Shown one piece after another: positions 9,296 through 18,272 of a stretch of DNA of 44,802 bases. Location of the stretch: the NCBI GenBank assembly GCA_024229615.1, contig JAAESG010000418.1:1-44802 (forward strand), read 5' to 3'. Under the pieces are notes generated by a model. That model saw only the letters and a program-made list of their open reading frames with translations, was not told where the DNA came from and ran no database searches. The first letter of the stretch is position 1. Every line of letters begins with the position of its first letter. This DNA comes from Gammaproteobacteria bacterium (GTDB lineage: Bacteria; Pseudomonadota; Gammaproteobacteria; GCA-001735895). Position numbers and translations under genes: made by a program.

Positions 9296-10839
9296 GGCGC
9301 AAGTTTCGGTAACAGGTCGATCGTGCCCGGCGATGTGATAATACTGCGCTCGACCACCAGTTGCTTGATTGCGGCAATATCATCAGCGAGGTAGCGGTCG
9401 CCCTCCAGCGGCGTCACTTGCGCGCGCACTGTCTGCATAACCTGTTGTAAATGTTGACTGGTTTTCACCGGTGCGCGGAACTCGATGCCCTGGGTGCTGA
9501 TCATCAGCTCTATCGCAATGATGTTGGCGAGGTTGTGGTTCATTTCGCCGAGCCGCCGAGCCGCGTGACAGGCCATCGACACATGGTCTTCCTGGTTGGC
9601 GCTGGTCGGAGTCGAATCGATCGAGCAGGGTGTGGCGCGTTGCTTGTTCTCGGCCATCAGCGCCGCCGCTGTGACCTCGGCGATCATGAAACCCGAGTTT
9701 AAGCCTGGGTCGGGTGAAATAAAGGCGGGTAAGCCAAAATTTTGTGCTGGATCTACCGTGGTCGCGATGCGACGCTCGGCAATAGAGCCGATTTCGGTAA
9801 TCGCGAGCGCGCATTGATCGGCGCCGAATGCGACAGGTTCAGCGTGGAAATTACCGCCGGACAAAATCGAACCGTCTTCAATAACCACGATTGGATTGTC
9901 GGTCACCGCATTCGACTCGATTTCCAGCATTTGCGCCACCTGGCGGAGTTGATCGAGACAGGCGCCCATGACCTGTGGTTGACAACGCAGGCTGTATGGA
10001 TCCTGCACGCGTTCGTCATTTGCGCGATGCGATTCCCGAATCGCCGATCCGTCGAGCAGCGAACGCAGACTCTGGGCAGCGTCGATTTGGCCCTTTTGAC
10101 CGCGCAAAGCATGAATTTCAGGTCGAAACGGGCGAGTCGAGCCCATCAATGCGTCGGTGGTCAGGGCACCGGATATCAGTGCAGTTTGCGCAAGGCTCCA
10201 GGCATTGAACAGTCCGGCCAGTGCCAGCGCTGCCGATACCTGGGTTCCATTGATCATGCCCAGGCCCTCCTTGGGACCCAGTTCCAGCGGCTCCAGTCCA
10301 GCCGCCTGCAAGGCTTTTGCCGCGGGCATGCTCTCGTCCTGGAATCGAGCATGTCCTTCGCCGATCATGACCGCCGTCAAATGCGCCAGCGGTGCCAGGT
10401 CGCCCGATGCGCCGACCGAACCCTGGGCTGGAATTATTGGTATCAGGTCTAGATGCAGCAGGGTTTGCAGGCGCTCGACGATTTGCCATCTTACACCGGA
10501 TGCGCCGCGTCCGAGTGACAGCATTTTCATCACGATGATCAGGCGTACCACGTCACGCGGCAAAGCGTCGCCGACGCCACAGCAATGCGAAAGGATCAGG
10601 TTACGTTGCAGCTGCGAAGTCTGTTGTGCCGGAATTCGCGTGCTGGCGAGTTTACCGAAGCCGGTGTTGATACCGTATACGGGCTGGTCTGCGCTGGCGG
10701 CATTGGCGACAATCGCGGCGGCGGCATCGACCCGGGGTTTGCATGCCTCATCGATACTCACGATAACGTCTTCGCGATAAATGCGGCGCAGGTCTTCGAG
10801 CCGGGCCTCGCCTGGAGTCAGGATCAGTTTCTCTGCCAC
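9292..10839 (-). CDS. hutH: Histidine ammonia-lyase
   Basis: This 515-residue enzyme deaminates L-histidine to urocanate, the first step of the hut pathway. The Ala-Ser-Gly triad that cyclises to the MIO cofactor is at residues 144-146 in [26 protein letters not shown] near residue 55 and [14 protein letters not shown] (substrate pocket) are also intact. The start is GTG at 10839; hutF ends 11 bp upstream, so the two genes are an operon, and hutG overlaps its stop by 4 bp. Length matches bacterial HutH (about 510 residues). Confidence 0.97.
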   Translation of the reverse strand: MAEKLILTPGEARLEDLRRIYREDVIVSIDEACKPRVDAAAAIVANAASADQPVYGINTGFGKLASTRIPAQQTSQLQRNLILSHCCGVGDALPRDVVRLIIVMKMLSLGRGASGVRWQIVERLQTLLHLDLIPIIPAQGSVGASGDLAPLAHLTAVMIGEGHARFQDESMPAAKALQAAGLEPLELGPKEGLGMINGTQVSAALALAGLFNAWSLAQTALISGALTTDALMGSTRPFRPEIHALRGQKGQIDAAQSLRSLLDGSAIRESHRANDERVQDPYSLRCQPQVMGACLDQLRQVAQMLEIESNAVTDNPIVVIEDGSILSGGNFHAEPVAFGADQCALAITEIGSIAERRIATTVDPAQNFGLPAFISPDPGLNSGFMIAEVTAAALMAENKQRATPCSIDSTPTSANQEDHVSMACHAARRLGEMNHNLANIIAIELMISTQGIEFRAPVKTSQHLQQVMQTVRAQVTPLEGDRYLADDIAAIKQLVVERSIITSPGTIDLLPKLAP

Positions 10840-10850
10840 AACAATATCCT

Positions 10851-12215
10851 CTAGTTTGCCAGTTGATCGAGCGTGCTGCGATAGTTACGCGCGATGTTGC
10901 TCTCATCGACATGGCGGCCCTGCTCGATCAACTTATTACCACCGATATAGACATCGCGAACCAGGTTTGAATTACCGGAGAAAATCCAGCTATCGATCAG
11001 GTCATCGCCACGGCGTCCGTAGAGGCGTGGGTGATCGCTATCGAGCACGACGAAGTCGGCACGATATCCGCTCGCTATACGACCGATACTACGACCACAG
11101 GCTTGCGTGCCTCCGGCGAGGGCGCCATCGAGCAGGTTGCGACCGGTGTTTACCGTTGTCGGCGAGACCAACACATTGCGCCCCCGGGCTTGCAGGCGCA
11201 TACCGTATTCAAGCCAGCGTAGTTCCTCGACCGGATCGATCGAGATATGACTATCGGAACCAATCGCCCAGAGGCCCTGTTGAGCAAAGTACTCGCGCGC
11301 ATTGAAGAATCCGTCACCGAGGTTGGCCTCGGTCGTCGGGCACAACCCGGCGACACAGCCGCTGGCAGCCATGGCGGAGGTTTCCTGCTCGTTCATATGG
11401 GTCGCGTGGATCAGGCACCAACGCTGATCGACGTCGAAATTTTCGAACAGCCATTCGACTGGGCGCAATCCACACCAGGCGACACAATCATCGACTTCCC
11501 GGGTTTGTTCGGCCACGTGCAAGTGAATCGCAGCGAGGCCATCGAGTGAAGCGATAACGTCCGCTAGCAAATCCCGATTGACTGCACGCAACGAATGCGG
11601 GGCAATTCCAACCGAGCAATTGCTGTCGCCTTGCGTAGCCGATTGCAGGTTGCCGACGATTTCGACAAACTCATCGGCATCATTGAGAAACCGCTTCTGA
11701 CCGTCGAGTGCAGCGGTGCTACCGAAGCCACCGTATTGATAAAGCACCGGCAGCGCAGTGAAGCCGATGCCGACATATCTTGCCGCCTGCAGGCATTGCA
11801 GGCTCATTTCCGCCCGCTCCTGATAGGCTGAACCATCCAGATTATGATGCAGGTATTGAAATTCGCCGACGCAGCTGTAGCCGGATTTGAGCATCTCCAG
11901 GTAAAGCTGGGACGCGATATGGAACAGGTGCTCTGGTTCGATGCGTTCCAGGTAGTGGTACATCACCTTGCGCCAGGTCCAGAAACTATCGGCGGTATCG
12001 CCTGCACGTTCACCGAGACCTGCCATGGCACGCTGATGCGCATGTGAATGCACATTCGGGATCGCCGGGATCAGCAATTCAACCTTATCGCCGTCTGAGT
12101 AGGGAATATCGGCGGTAATGCCGGTAATATCACCACTGGTGTCGATGTTGATTTCGACCGAGTCAGCCCAGCCATCGCTGAGTAACGCGGCGCTGGCCCA
12201 GATCTTGTTTGTCAT
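10851..12215 (-). CDS. hutF: Formimidoylglutamate deiminase
   Basis: This 454-residue amidohydrolase converts N-formimidoyl-glutamate to N-formyl-glutamate and ammonia. The metal site motif HSHAHQ (in [15 protein letters not shown]) and later HVAEQ, HATH and [19 protein letters not shown] match the HutF branch of the TIM-barrel amidohydrolases. The frame is open to 12284, but ATG at 12215 ([12 protein letters not shown]) gives the standard N-terminus and leaves the operator outside the gene. It is the first gene of the leftward hutF-hutH-hutG operon and should be controlled from the shared hutF-hutI promoter region. Confidence 0.95.
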   Translation of the reverse strand: MTNKIWASAALLSDGWADSVEINIDTSGDITGITADIPYSDGDKVELLIPAIPNVHSHAHQRAMAGLGERAGDTADSFWTWRKVMYHYLERIEPEHLFHIASQLYLEMLKSGYSCVGEFQYLHHNLDGSAYQERAEMSLQCLQAARYVGIGFTALPVLYQYGGFGSTAALDGQKRFLNDADEFVEIVGNLQSATQGDSNCSVGIAPHSLRAVNRDLLADVIASLDGLAAIHLHVAEQTREVDDCVAWCGLRPVEWLFENFDVDQRWCLIHATHMNEQETSAMAASGCVAGLCPTTEANLGDGFFNAREYFAQQGLWAIGSDSHISIDPVEELRWLEYGMRLQARGRNVLVSPTTVNTGRNLLDGALAGGTQACGRSIGRIASGYRADFVVLDSDHPRLYGRRGDDLIDSWIFSGNSNLVRDVYIGGNKLIEQGRHVDESNIARNYRSTLDQLAN

Positions 12216-12255
12216 ATATAAACTCGTCTTGCAATTGCTTTGAAAGCAGCGTAGC

Positions 12256-12275
12256 ATACTTGTATATACAAGTAT
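12256..12275. promoter_or_regulatory. Probable HutC operator between the divergent hutF and hutI genes
   Basis: ATACTTGTATATACAAGTAT is a perfect 20-bp palindrome in the 78-bp gap between hutF and hutI. Its centre TGTATATACA fits the TGTA-N2-TACA core reported for HutC of Pseudomonas. A -10-like TACAAT at 12280-12285 lies just to the right, so repressor bound here would block transcription toward hutI, and probably also the leftward promoter. HutC is encoded two genes downstream, and urocanate is the known inducer of HutC-type repressors. Confidence 0.85.
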
Positions 12276-12293
12276 AGCGTACAATAAAATCTA

Positions 12294-13523
12294 ATGTCTC
12301 AAACCTTGTTTACCAATGCAACTCTTGCCTGTATCGATGGTGATAACGGCTATGGTTTGCGTACTGACTCCGCGTTGCTGGTGGAAGGCGACAAGATAAG
12401 CTGGTTGGGGACGATGGCCGAATGCACGGCGCCAGTGGGAGCCGAGGTCATCGATTGCGAGCAGCGATTGCTAACCCCGGGTCTGATCGATTGTCACACT
12501 CACGTGGTTTACGCCGGTGATCGCGCCGCAGAATTCGAACAGCGTCTCGAAGGCGCAAGCTATGCGGAGATCGCGGCCGCAGGTGGCGGTATAGTCTCGA
12601 CCGTCAATGCAACTCGTAATGCCAGCGCCGATGAATTATTCGCACAGTCCCTGCCGCGTGTGCACCAATTGATCAGCGAAGGTGTCACCACGCTCGAAAT
12701 CAAATCCGGTTATGGGCTCGATTGTGACAATGAAATCAAGATGTTGCGCGTTGCAGGCCGGCTTCAATCAGAGCTCGGTATACGCGTGCAAAAAACTTTT
12801 CTTGGCGCGCATGCGTTACCGCCGGAATTCGACGGGCGCAGTGACGATTATATCGCCCTGGTTTGTGACGAAATGTTGCCACGGGCGCATGCCGAGGGAC
12901 TCGTCGATGCAGTCGATGTGTTCATCGAATCGATCGCATTCACGCTACAACAGGGTGAGCGCGTGTTGGCCTGTGCACGGCAACTCGGGTTACCGGTTAA
13001 GGCGCATGTCGAGCAGCTTAGCGATATGGGCGGAGCTGCCATGGCGGCCGCGCGCGGCGCACTTTCGGTCGATCACCTCGAATACCTCAGTGAACAGGAT
13101 GTAGGACAACTTGCGGATGGGCACAGCGTCGCTGTGTTGTTACCAGGCGCTTTCTACGTATTGCGTGAACAACAATTACCACCACTGGCCGCACTGCGTG
13201 ATTCAAGGGTTCCGATTGCACTCGCCAGCGATGCCAATCCGGGCAGCTCACCAATACATTCGCTGTTACTCATTATGAATATGGCTTGTACTTTGTTTCG
13301 TATGACGCCAGCGGAAGCCTTGCGCGGGGTAACGCTGAATGCGGCTCGTGCGTTGGGCAAGGCGCAGTATATCGGCTCACTCGAAGTTGGAAAGCAGGCC
13401 GATATCGTGATCTGGGACGTCGACCAACCCGCGTTGCTGAGTTACCGCATCGGCATGAACCCCTGTCGCGCTGTAATGCAGTCGGGTCAATGGCGGGTAA
13501 GCGGTCAAGGGGTAGCGGCATGA
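12294..13523 (+). CDS. hutI: Imidazolonepropionase
   Basis: This 409-residue amidohydrolase opens the ring of 4-imidazolone-5-propionate to form formimidoylglutamate. HTHVVYAGDRAAEFEQRLEG contains the metal-binding HxH and the substrate-contacting region. KSGYGLD, KAHVEQLSDMGG and ALASDANPGSSP are the expected later motifs. ATG at 12294 lies 9 nt after the TACAAT box, so the mRNA leader is very short or absent. It is the first gene of the rightward hutI-hutC-hutU operon. Confidence 0.97.
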   Translation: MSQTLFTNATLACIDGDNGYGLRTDSALLVEGDKISWLGTMAECTAPVGAEVIDCEQRLLTPGLIDCHTHVVYAGDRAAEFEQRLEGASYAEIAAAGGGIVSTVNATRNASADELFAQSLPRVHQLISEGVTTLEIKSGYGLDCDNEIKMLRVAGRLQSELGIRVQKTFLGAHALPPEFDGRSDDYIALVCDEMLPRAHAEGLVDAVDVFIESIAFTLQQGERVLACARQLGLPVKAHVEQLSDMGGAAMAAARGALSVDHLEYLSEQDVGQLADGHSVAVLLPGAFYVLREQQLPPLAALRDSRVPIALASDANPGSSPIHSLLLIMNMACTLFRMTPAEALRGVTLNAARALGKAQYIGSLEVGKQADIVIWDVDQPALLSYRIGMNPCRAVMQSGQWRVSGQGVAA

Positions 13524-14281
13524 GTGCGATACTCGAAAGTTTCGATGATATCAGCAAGTCCGCACCGGAACCGATCTATCAGCAGATCAAAAGCACCATT
13601 CAGCAGCGTATCGCCAGTGGTGACTGGACTGCCGGGCAGAAACTGCCGTCCGAAAATGAGCTCGTGGTCGCGCTCGACGTCAGCCGCATGACGATTAACC
13701 GCGCGCTGCGCGAACTGACCCAGGAAGGATTGATCAAACGCGTACATGGGCTGGGTTCGTTTGTTGCCGAAGCACCGCGGCATGCGAGCCTGATCGAATT
13801 ACAGGATATCGCGCTCGAAATCGAGCAGCATGGCAAGCGCCACAGTTCACAGGTGCTTGTGCTGGATAGCGTTGCCGCGCCAGTCGAAATTGCGGCGCAG
13901 ATGCAACTGCCACCGGGCCGTCCGGTTGATCATTTGCGCGCCATCCATTTTCAGGACGAAATACCGATTCAACTCGAAACTCGCTATGTCAACCCCGTGG
14001 TCATGCCTGAATTTGGGCAACAGGACTTTACCCGGGTCACGGCCACCGCTTACCTGTTGCAGCAATTTAAACCCGATGAAATGGAGCACCGGGTCAGTGC
14101 CGTGATGCCTGATCGGACGTTGCGCAAACTGCTGTCGATGCCAGACGGACAACCCTGTCTGCAATTGAATCGACGCACCTGGAGTAACGACCAGGTGGTC
14201 ACCTGTGTGACCTTAACCTACCCTGGCGACCGCTACGAACTCGGCGCGCGTTATGCCACAGACGAATACCAGCTGCGTTAG
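13520..14281 (+). CDS. hutC: HutC-type GntR-family histidine utilisation repressor
   Basis: This 253-residue regulator starts with a GntR winged helix-turn-helix (EPIYQQIKSTIQQRIASGDW, then LPSENELVVALDVSRMTINR) at residues 16-75. The C-terminal UTRA effector domain begins near residue 95 and ends with LTYPGDRYELGARY. Its ATG overlaps the hutI stop (ATGA, 13520-13523), so it is translationally coupled to hutI. The frame is open far upstream, inside hutI, but that part is a shadow. It should repress both hut operons through the palindrome at 12256 and therefore repress itself; urocanate is the expected inducer. Confidence 0.95.
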   Translation: MSAILESFDDISKSAPEPIYQQIKSTIQQRIASGDWTAGQKLPSENELVVALDVSRMTINRALRELTQEGLIKRVHGLGSFVAEAPRHASLIELQDIALEIEQHGKRHSSQVLVLDSVAAPVEIAAQMQLPPGRPVDHLRAIHFQDEIPIQLETRYVNPVVMPEFGQQDFTRVTATAYLLQQFKPDEMEHRVSAVMPDRTLRKLLSMPDGQPCLQLNRRTWSNDQVVTCVTLTYPGDRYELGARYATDEYQLR

Positions 14282-14308
14282 CAGCCTGAAGCCAAAGAGG
14301 ATATCAAC

Positions 14309-15982
14309 ATGCCCTTAGATCGAACCGACAACAGCCGCAAAATATGTGCCCCGCGCGGCAGTGAATTGACCTGCAAGAGCTGGCTCACCGAGGCGCCTTA
14401 TCGCATGATTCAAAATAATCTTGATCCTGAGGTTGCCGAGAAACCGGAACAATTAATCGTCTACGGCGGCATCGGACGCGCGGCGCGTAACTGGGAGTGT
14501 TACGACAAGATCCTCGACTGTCTCAGGGAGCTCAATGATGATGAAAGCCTGTTGATTCAATCGGGTAAGCCGGTCGGTGTGTTCAAAACCCACGTCGATG
14601 CTCCGCGGGTGCTCATCGCCAACTCGAACCTGGTACCGGCCTGGGCCAACTGGGAACACTTCAATGAGCTCGATCGTAAGGGTTTGATGATGTTCGGGCA
14701 AATGACTGCGGGCTCATGGATATATATCGGTAGCCAGGGAATCGTACAGGGTACCTATGAAACATTTGTCGAGGCAGGGCGTCAGCACTTTGCTGGCGAT
14801 ACTCGAGGTAAGTGGATACTGACTTCGGGGCTGGGTGGCATGGGTGGTGCGCAGCCGCTGGCCGCGACCATGGCCGGTTATAGCATGCTCTGTATCGAGT
14901 GTGACGAGGCGCGCATCGACTTTCGTCTGCGTACTAAATACCTGGACAAACGTGCTGACTCGCTGGATGACGCGTTGCAGATGATCGATGATGCTTGCGC
15001 CAAAGGTGAAGCCTTATCCGTGGGCTTGCTGGGTAATGGTGGCGAAATTCTGCCCGAGCTGGTCAAACGAGGCGTGAAACCAGATATTGTGACCGATCAA
15101 ACCTCGGCGCACGATCCGGTTAACGGCTACTTGCCAATCGGCTGGACCATGGAACAATGGGCGATCAAGCGCAATACCGATCCCGAGCTGGTCGCAGCCG
15201 AAGCGCGTAAATCGATGGCAGTTCACGTACAGGCGATGCTCGATTTTCACGCGCAGGGAATTGCGACTGTCGACTATGGCAACAACATTCGTCAGGAAGC
15301 TCTCAACCAGGGCATTACAAACGCATTCGATTTCCCGGGCTTCGTCCCGGCTTATATCCGGCCCCTGTTTTGTCGCGGTGTCGGCCCATTCCGCTGGGTT
15401 GCCTTGTCGGGTGATCCCGAAGACATCTACAAGACCGATGCCAAAGTCAAGGAACTGATTCCAGATGATCCGCACCTGCATAACTGGCTTGATATGGCGC
15501 AAAGCCGAATCAGTTTCCAGGGCTTGCCGGCACGTATCTGCTGGGTTGGTCTCGGTGATCGTGATCGTCTAGGCCTCGCTTTTAATGAAATGGTCAAATC
15601 CGGAGAGCTGAAAGCGCCGGTGGTAATTGGTCGCGATCATCTCGACTCTGGCTCGGTGGCAAGTCCCAATCGCGAAACCGAGGCGATGCTGGATGGCTCA
15701 GATGCAGTGTCGGATTGGGCACTACTGAATCTGCTGTTGAGCACTTCGGGTGGTGCAACCTGGGTTTCGTTCCATCACGGAGGGGGCGTCGGTATGGGTT
15801 ATGCTCAACACGCCGGTCTCGTCATCTGTTGTGATGGAAGCGATGCCGCCGCGGTGCGAATCGGACGGGTGTTGTGGAACGATCCGGCCAGTGGCGTCAT
15901 GCGTCATGCCGACGCGGGTTACGACGTTGCCAAACAATGCGCCCGCGAACACGGTTTGAATCTGGGTGCCATCGAACTGTGA
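14309..15982 (+). CDS. hutU: Urocanate hydratase
   Basis: This 557-residue NAD+-dependent enzyme hydrates urocanate to imidazolonepropionate. [15 protein letters not shown], the nucleotide-binding [18 protein letters not shown] and the C-terminal [17 protein letters not shown] are standard urocanase motifs. It starts 27 nt after hutC, behind the strong ribosome-binding site AAAGAGGA, and is the last gene of the rightward operon. A MITE-like element abuts its stop codon at only 5 bp. Confidence 0.97.
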   Translation: MPLDRTDNSRKICAPRGSELTCKSWLTEAPYRMIQNNLDPEVAEKPEQLIVYGGIGRAARNWECYDKILDCLRELNDDESLLIQSGKPVGVFKTHVDAPRVLIANSNLVPAWANWEHFNELDRKGLMMFGQMTAGSWIYIGSQGIVQGTYETFVEAGRQHFAGDTRGKWILTSGLGGMGGAQPLAATMAGYSMLCIECDEARIDFRLRTKYLDKRADSLDDALQMIDDACAKGEALSVGLLGNGGEILPELVKRGVKPDIVTDQTSAHDPVNGYLPIGWTMEQWAIKRNTDPELVAAEARKSMAVHVQAMLDFHAQGIATVDYGNNIRQEALNQGITNAFDFPGFVPAYIRPLFCRGVGPFRWVALSGDPEDIYKTDAKVKELIPDDPHLHNWLDMAQSRISFQGLPARICWVGLGDRDRLGLAFNEMVKSGELKAPVVIGRDHLDSGSVASPNRETEAMLDGSDAVSDWALLNLLLSTSGGATWVSFHHGGGVGMGYAQHAGLVICCDGSDAAAVRIGRVLWNDPASGVMRHADAGYDVAKQCAREHGLNLGAIEL

Positions 15983-15987
15983 TATTC

Positions 15988-16143
15988 CTAGGGAAACTCT
16001 GATTTATTAAAGTTTCCGCGGTGCAAGGACGCACCGCCATTTTCAGTGACTGTTAAGTCGTTGAAAATGAGGGAGAAACAAAAATCACATTTTTTTTCTC
16101 CGTGCTCTGACAATTCAGGATGAATTGTTCAGAGCTTCCCTAG
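15988..16143. mobile_element. MITE-like element with GGAARCTCTGA ends flanked by CTAG
   Basis: CTAG at 15988-15991 and 16140-16143 flank a 148-bp segment. Its ends are GGAAACTCTGA and, on the other strand, GGAAGCTCTGA, so the terminal inverted repeats differ at one of 11 positions. The four-base CTAG flank and GGAA-type ends resemble IS5-family transposition (YTAR target duplication), but no transposase is encoded here. The inside is packed with hairpins: GCGGTGC/GCACCGC, CATTTTCA/TGAAAATG (16039/16062), GGAGAAA/TTTCTCC beside an eight-T run, and a stem near the right end. It may act as a transcript end for hutU. The 108 bp from 16144 to the tcdA stop hold nothing else I recognise. Confidence 0.7.
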
Positions 16144-16251
16144 ATGCGGCCTTTAAGATTTCTCAGACCGCTCTCTAGCCGGCCATCCGGTAAATTGCGA
16201 ATCTGTAAAACCGGGTAGTGGCATAGTGGAAATTTGTTGTTCAAGGAAGGC

Positions 16252-17040
16252 TCAGGATTGGGATTTGAGGTATTTCCTGATGGCGTGCGCGACGGCTGTA
16301 AAACCGAAGCAGGCGGTAACCCCGACAAAGGAGCCAATGCCACTGGCGCAGTCTAGTGTGGTGCGCTCGGAGACTTCGGGTTTCTCGTAACTGACCTCGC
16401 CGTCGGCGGTAGGGTAGAGCGGTTGTGCTGCTGAAAAAACGCAGTCCATCGCGTAGCGACGTTTTGGATTGCGACTGTAATTCAGTTGCTGACGCAGGGT
16501 TGATCGAACTTTGGCTAGCAGGGGGTCGTTGTAACTCAGGGTCAGGTCCTTGACTTCGATCTGGGTGGGATCGATCAGGCCACCGGCGCCACCGGTGGAA
16601 ACACAGCGGATCTTGTTACGCCTGCAATGGTGCATCAGGCTGAGCTTGTGACTGACATGATCGATGGCGTCGATGACATAGTCGAATTGTGCGAAGTTGA
16701 ATTTCTCGATATTGCCCCGGGTTACCAGGTCGTCGACGGCGGTGCACTCGCATTCGGGGTTTATCGCGATGATGCGGTCACACAAGACTTCCACCTTAGA
16801 GCGATCGATGGTGTCATGCAGAGTATGCAGTTGCCGATTGGTATTGCCGATGTGAATATCGTCGTGGTCGATTAGCGTGATCCGACCGATTCCTGAGCGT
16901 GCGCATGCCTCGGCTGCCCAGGAACCAACTCCGCCGACGCCGACGATACAGAAATGTGCCCGCTGTAGCGATTCAAGAGCGGCCTCGCCAAATACTCTGG
17001 CCAAACCGTCGAAACGTTGGAGATAGGGATCGCTCAGCAT
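16252..17040 (-). CDS. tcdA: tRNA threonylcarbamoyladenosine dehydratase (TcdA/CsdL)
   Basis: This 262-residue E1-like enzyme cyclises t6A37 of tRNAs to ct6A using ATP. The nucleotide-binding GVGGVGSW lies at residues 34-41, followed by ARSGIGRITLIDHDDIHIGN and NRQLHTL, as in E. coli TcdA/YgdL. A possible membrane-interacting C-terminus (FVGVTACFGFTAVAHAIRKYL) is also typical. It is a single gene transcribed leftward, divergent from gmk across a 104-bp spacer. Confidence 0.93.
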   Translation of the reverse strand: MLSDPYLQRFDGLARVFGEAALESLQRAHFCIVGVGGVGSWAAEACARSGIGRITLIDHDDIHIGNTNRQLHTLHDTIDRSKVEVLCDRIIAINPECECTAVDDLVTRGNIEKFNFAQFDYVIDAIDHVSHKLSLMHHCRRNKIRCVSTGGAGGLIDPTQIEVKDLTLSYNDPLLAKVRSTLRQQLNYSRNPKRRYAMDCVFSAAQPLYPTADGEVSYEKPEVSERTTLDCASGIGSFVGVTACFGFTAVAHAIRKYLKSQS

Positions 17041-17144
17041 GGAATCAATTTTTTCACTTAGTGGCGGCAGTGTATTGGTCTATAGTGGATCTGTCATTAC
17101 AATAGACCCACACAACTTCTAATCGGACACACCCGGAATCTTCA

Positions 17145-17771
17145 TTGAGTACTGCTTGCCTGTTCACTATTTCCGCGCCTTCGGGTGCCGGTAAAACCAG
17201 CCTGGTCAAAGCCCTGCTGGAAAAACGCGCCGATTCCCTGGCGGTTTGCGTCTCCCATTCAACGCGAACCATGAGGCCTGGGGAGGTCGATGGCGACGCC
17301 TATCATTTCGTCTCACTCGAGGTCTTCGACAAGATGGCTGAAAACGACGAGTTTCTCGAGCATGCCCGAGTGTTTGACAACTGTTATGGCACAGCGCGCG
17401 GTTCGGTCGATAGCTTGCTCTCCAGCGGTAAGCACGTCATCCTCGAAATAGACTGGCAGGGCGCTCGCCAGGTCAAGGCGAAGATGCCGGAAACAGTATG
17501 TATCTTCATCCTGCCACCTTCGCGAGAAGAGCTGGAACAACGCTTGCGGGCCCGTGGCACCGACGATGAAGCCACCATTACACGTCGCATGCGCGACGCG
17601 GATCGCGAAATGTCGCATTTTCAAGATGCCGAATATCTGGTCATAAACGATGTTTTCGAGCAGGCCTTGTTTGACCTCGACGCGATCACCCACAGTCAGG
17701 GCTTGACGCTGGCGCGTCAGAAACTTAAGAATAGCGTGCTGGTGGAATCCATACCTGCCGAAATGGAATGA
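17145..17771 (+). CDS. gmk: Guanylate kinase
   Basis: This 208-residue protein phosphorylates GMP to GDP with ATP. The P-loop SGAGKT (residues 13-18), SHSTRTMRPGEVDGDAYHFV (GMP binding) and ILEIDWQGARQVK are intact, and length matches E. coli Gmk (207). No ATG gives the conserved N-terminus; the start is TTG at 17145, with only a weak GGAA upstream. It heads the conserved gmk-rpoZ-spoT run. Confidence 0.95.
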   Translation: MSTACLFTISAPSGAGKTSLVKALLEKRADSLAVCVSHSTRTMRPGEVDGDAYHFVSLEVFDKMAENDEFLEHARVFDNCYGTARGSVDSLLSSGKHVILEIDWQGARQVKAKMPETVCIFILPPSREELEQRLRARGTDDEATITRRMRDADREMSHFQDAEYLVINDVFEQALFDLDAITHSQGLTLARQKLKNSVLVESIPAEME

Positions 17772-17791
17772 GGCTTTTTCGCGATTAAGGC

Positions 17792-17820
17792 TTTAGATTT
17801 TGTGTGTTTTTAGCTATTAT
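17792..17820 (+). promoter_or_regulatory. Probable sigma70 promoter of rpoZ
   Basis: TTTAGA (17792-17797) and TATTAT (17815-17820) are spaced by 17 bp in the A/T-rich gap between gmk and rpoZ. The -10 box matches consensus at five of six positions. Confidence 0.5.
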
Positions 17821-17852
17821 TGCGCCCCTTTTTTGATCCGAGAGCTTAATCA

Positions 17853-18143
17853 ATGGCGCGAATCACCGTCGAAGACTGTCTTGAGCATGTCGAAAACCGT
17901 TTTGACCTGGTACTATTGGCGTCACGACGCGCACGTCAAATTGCACAGGGCGCTGATCCATTGGTGCCGGCTGAAAATGACAAACCCACCGTCATAGCTT
18001 TGCGCGAAATCGCCGAAAATCTGATCAACACTTCTTCCATGGACGAAATGGAAGCGCAAGCTGAAATCGAAAAGATCGCAACCGACGACGACTTGATTCG
18101 ACAGATCGCCCAGGCCAGCATGGCCGTTGCCGAAGTCGAATAA
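17853..18143 (+). CDS. rpoZ: DNA-directed RNA polymerase omega subunit
   Basis: This 96-residue protein begins [20 protein letters not shown], with [13 protein letters not shown] and [15 protein letters not shown], the conserved omega core that clamps the beta-prime C-terminus and helps bind ppGpp. A short acidic tail follows. The position between gmk and spoT is the usual gammaproteobacterial one and links it to stringent control. Confidence 0.96.
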   Translation: MARITVEDCLEHVENRFDLVLLASRRARQIAQGADPLVPAENDKPTVIALREIAENLINTSSMDEMEAQAEIEKIATDDDLIRQIAQASMAVAEVE

Positions 18144-18272
18144 GCGTCTCTTTTTCAAGTACTTTTTCATACAAGACAGGCCACGGTGGTGGCATGTCAG
18201 GGCTGAGACTGCGCCTTGTAAATGTGCTATAAATCCCCATTATCTGATAATTAATGGTCGGTTAGCATTGTA

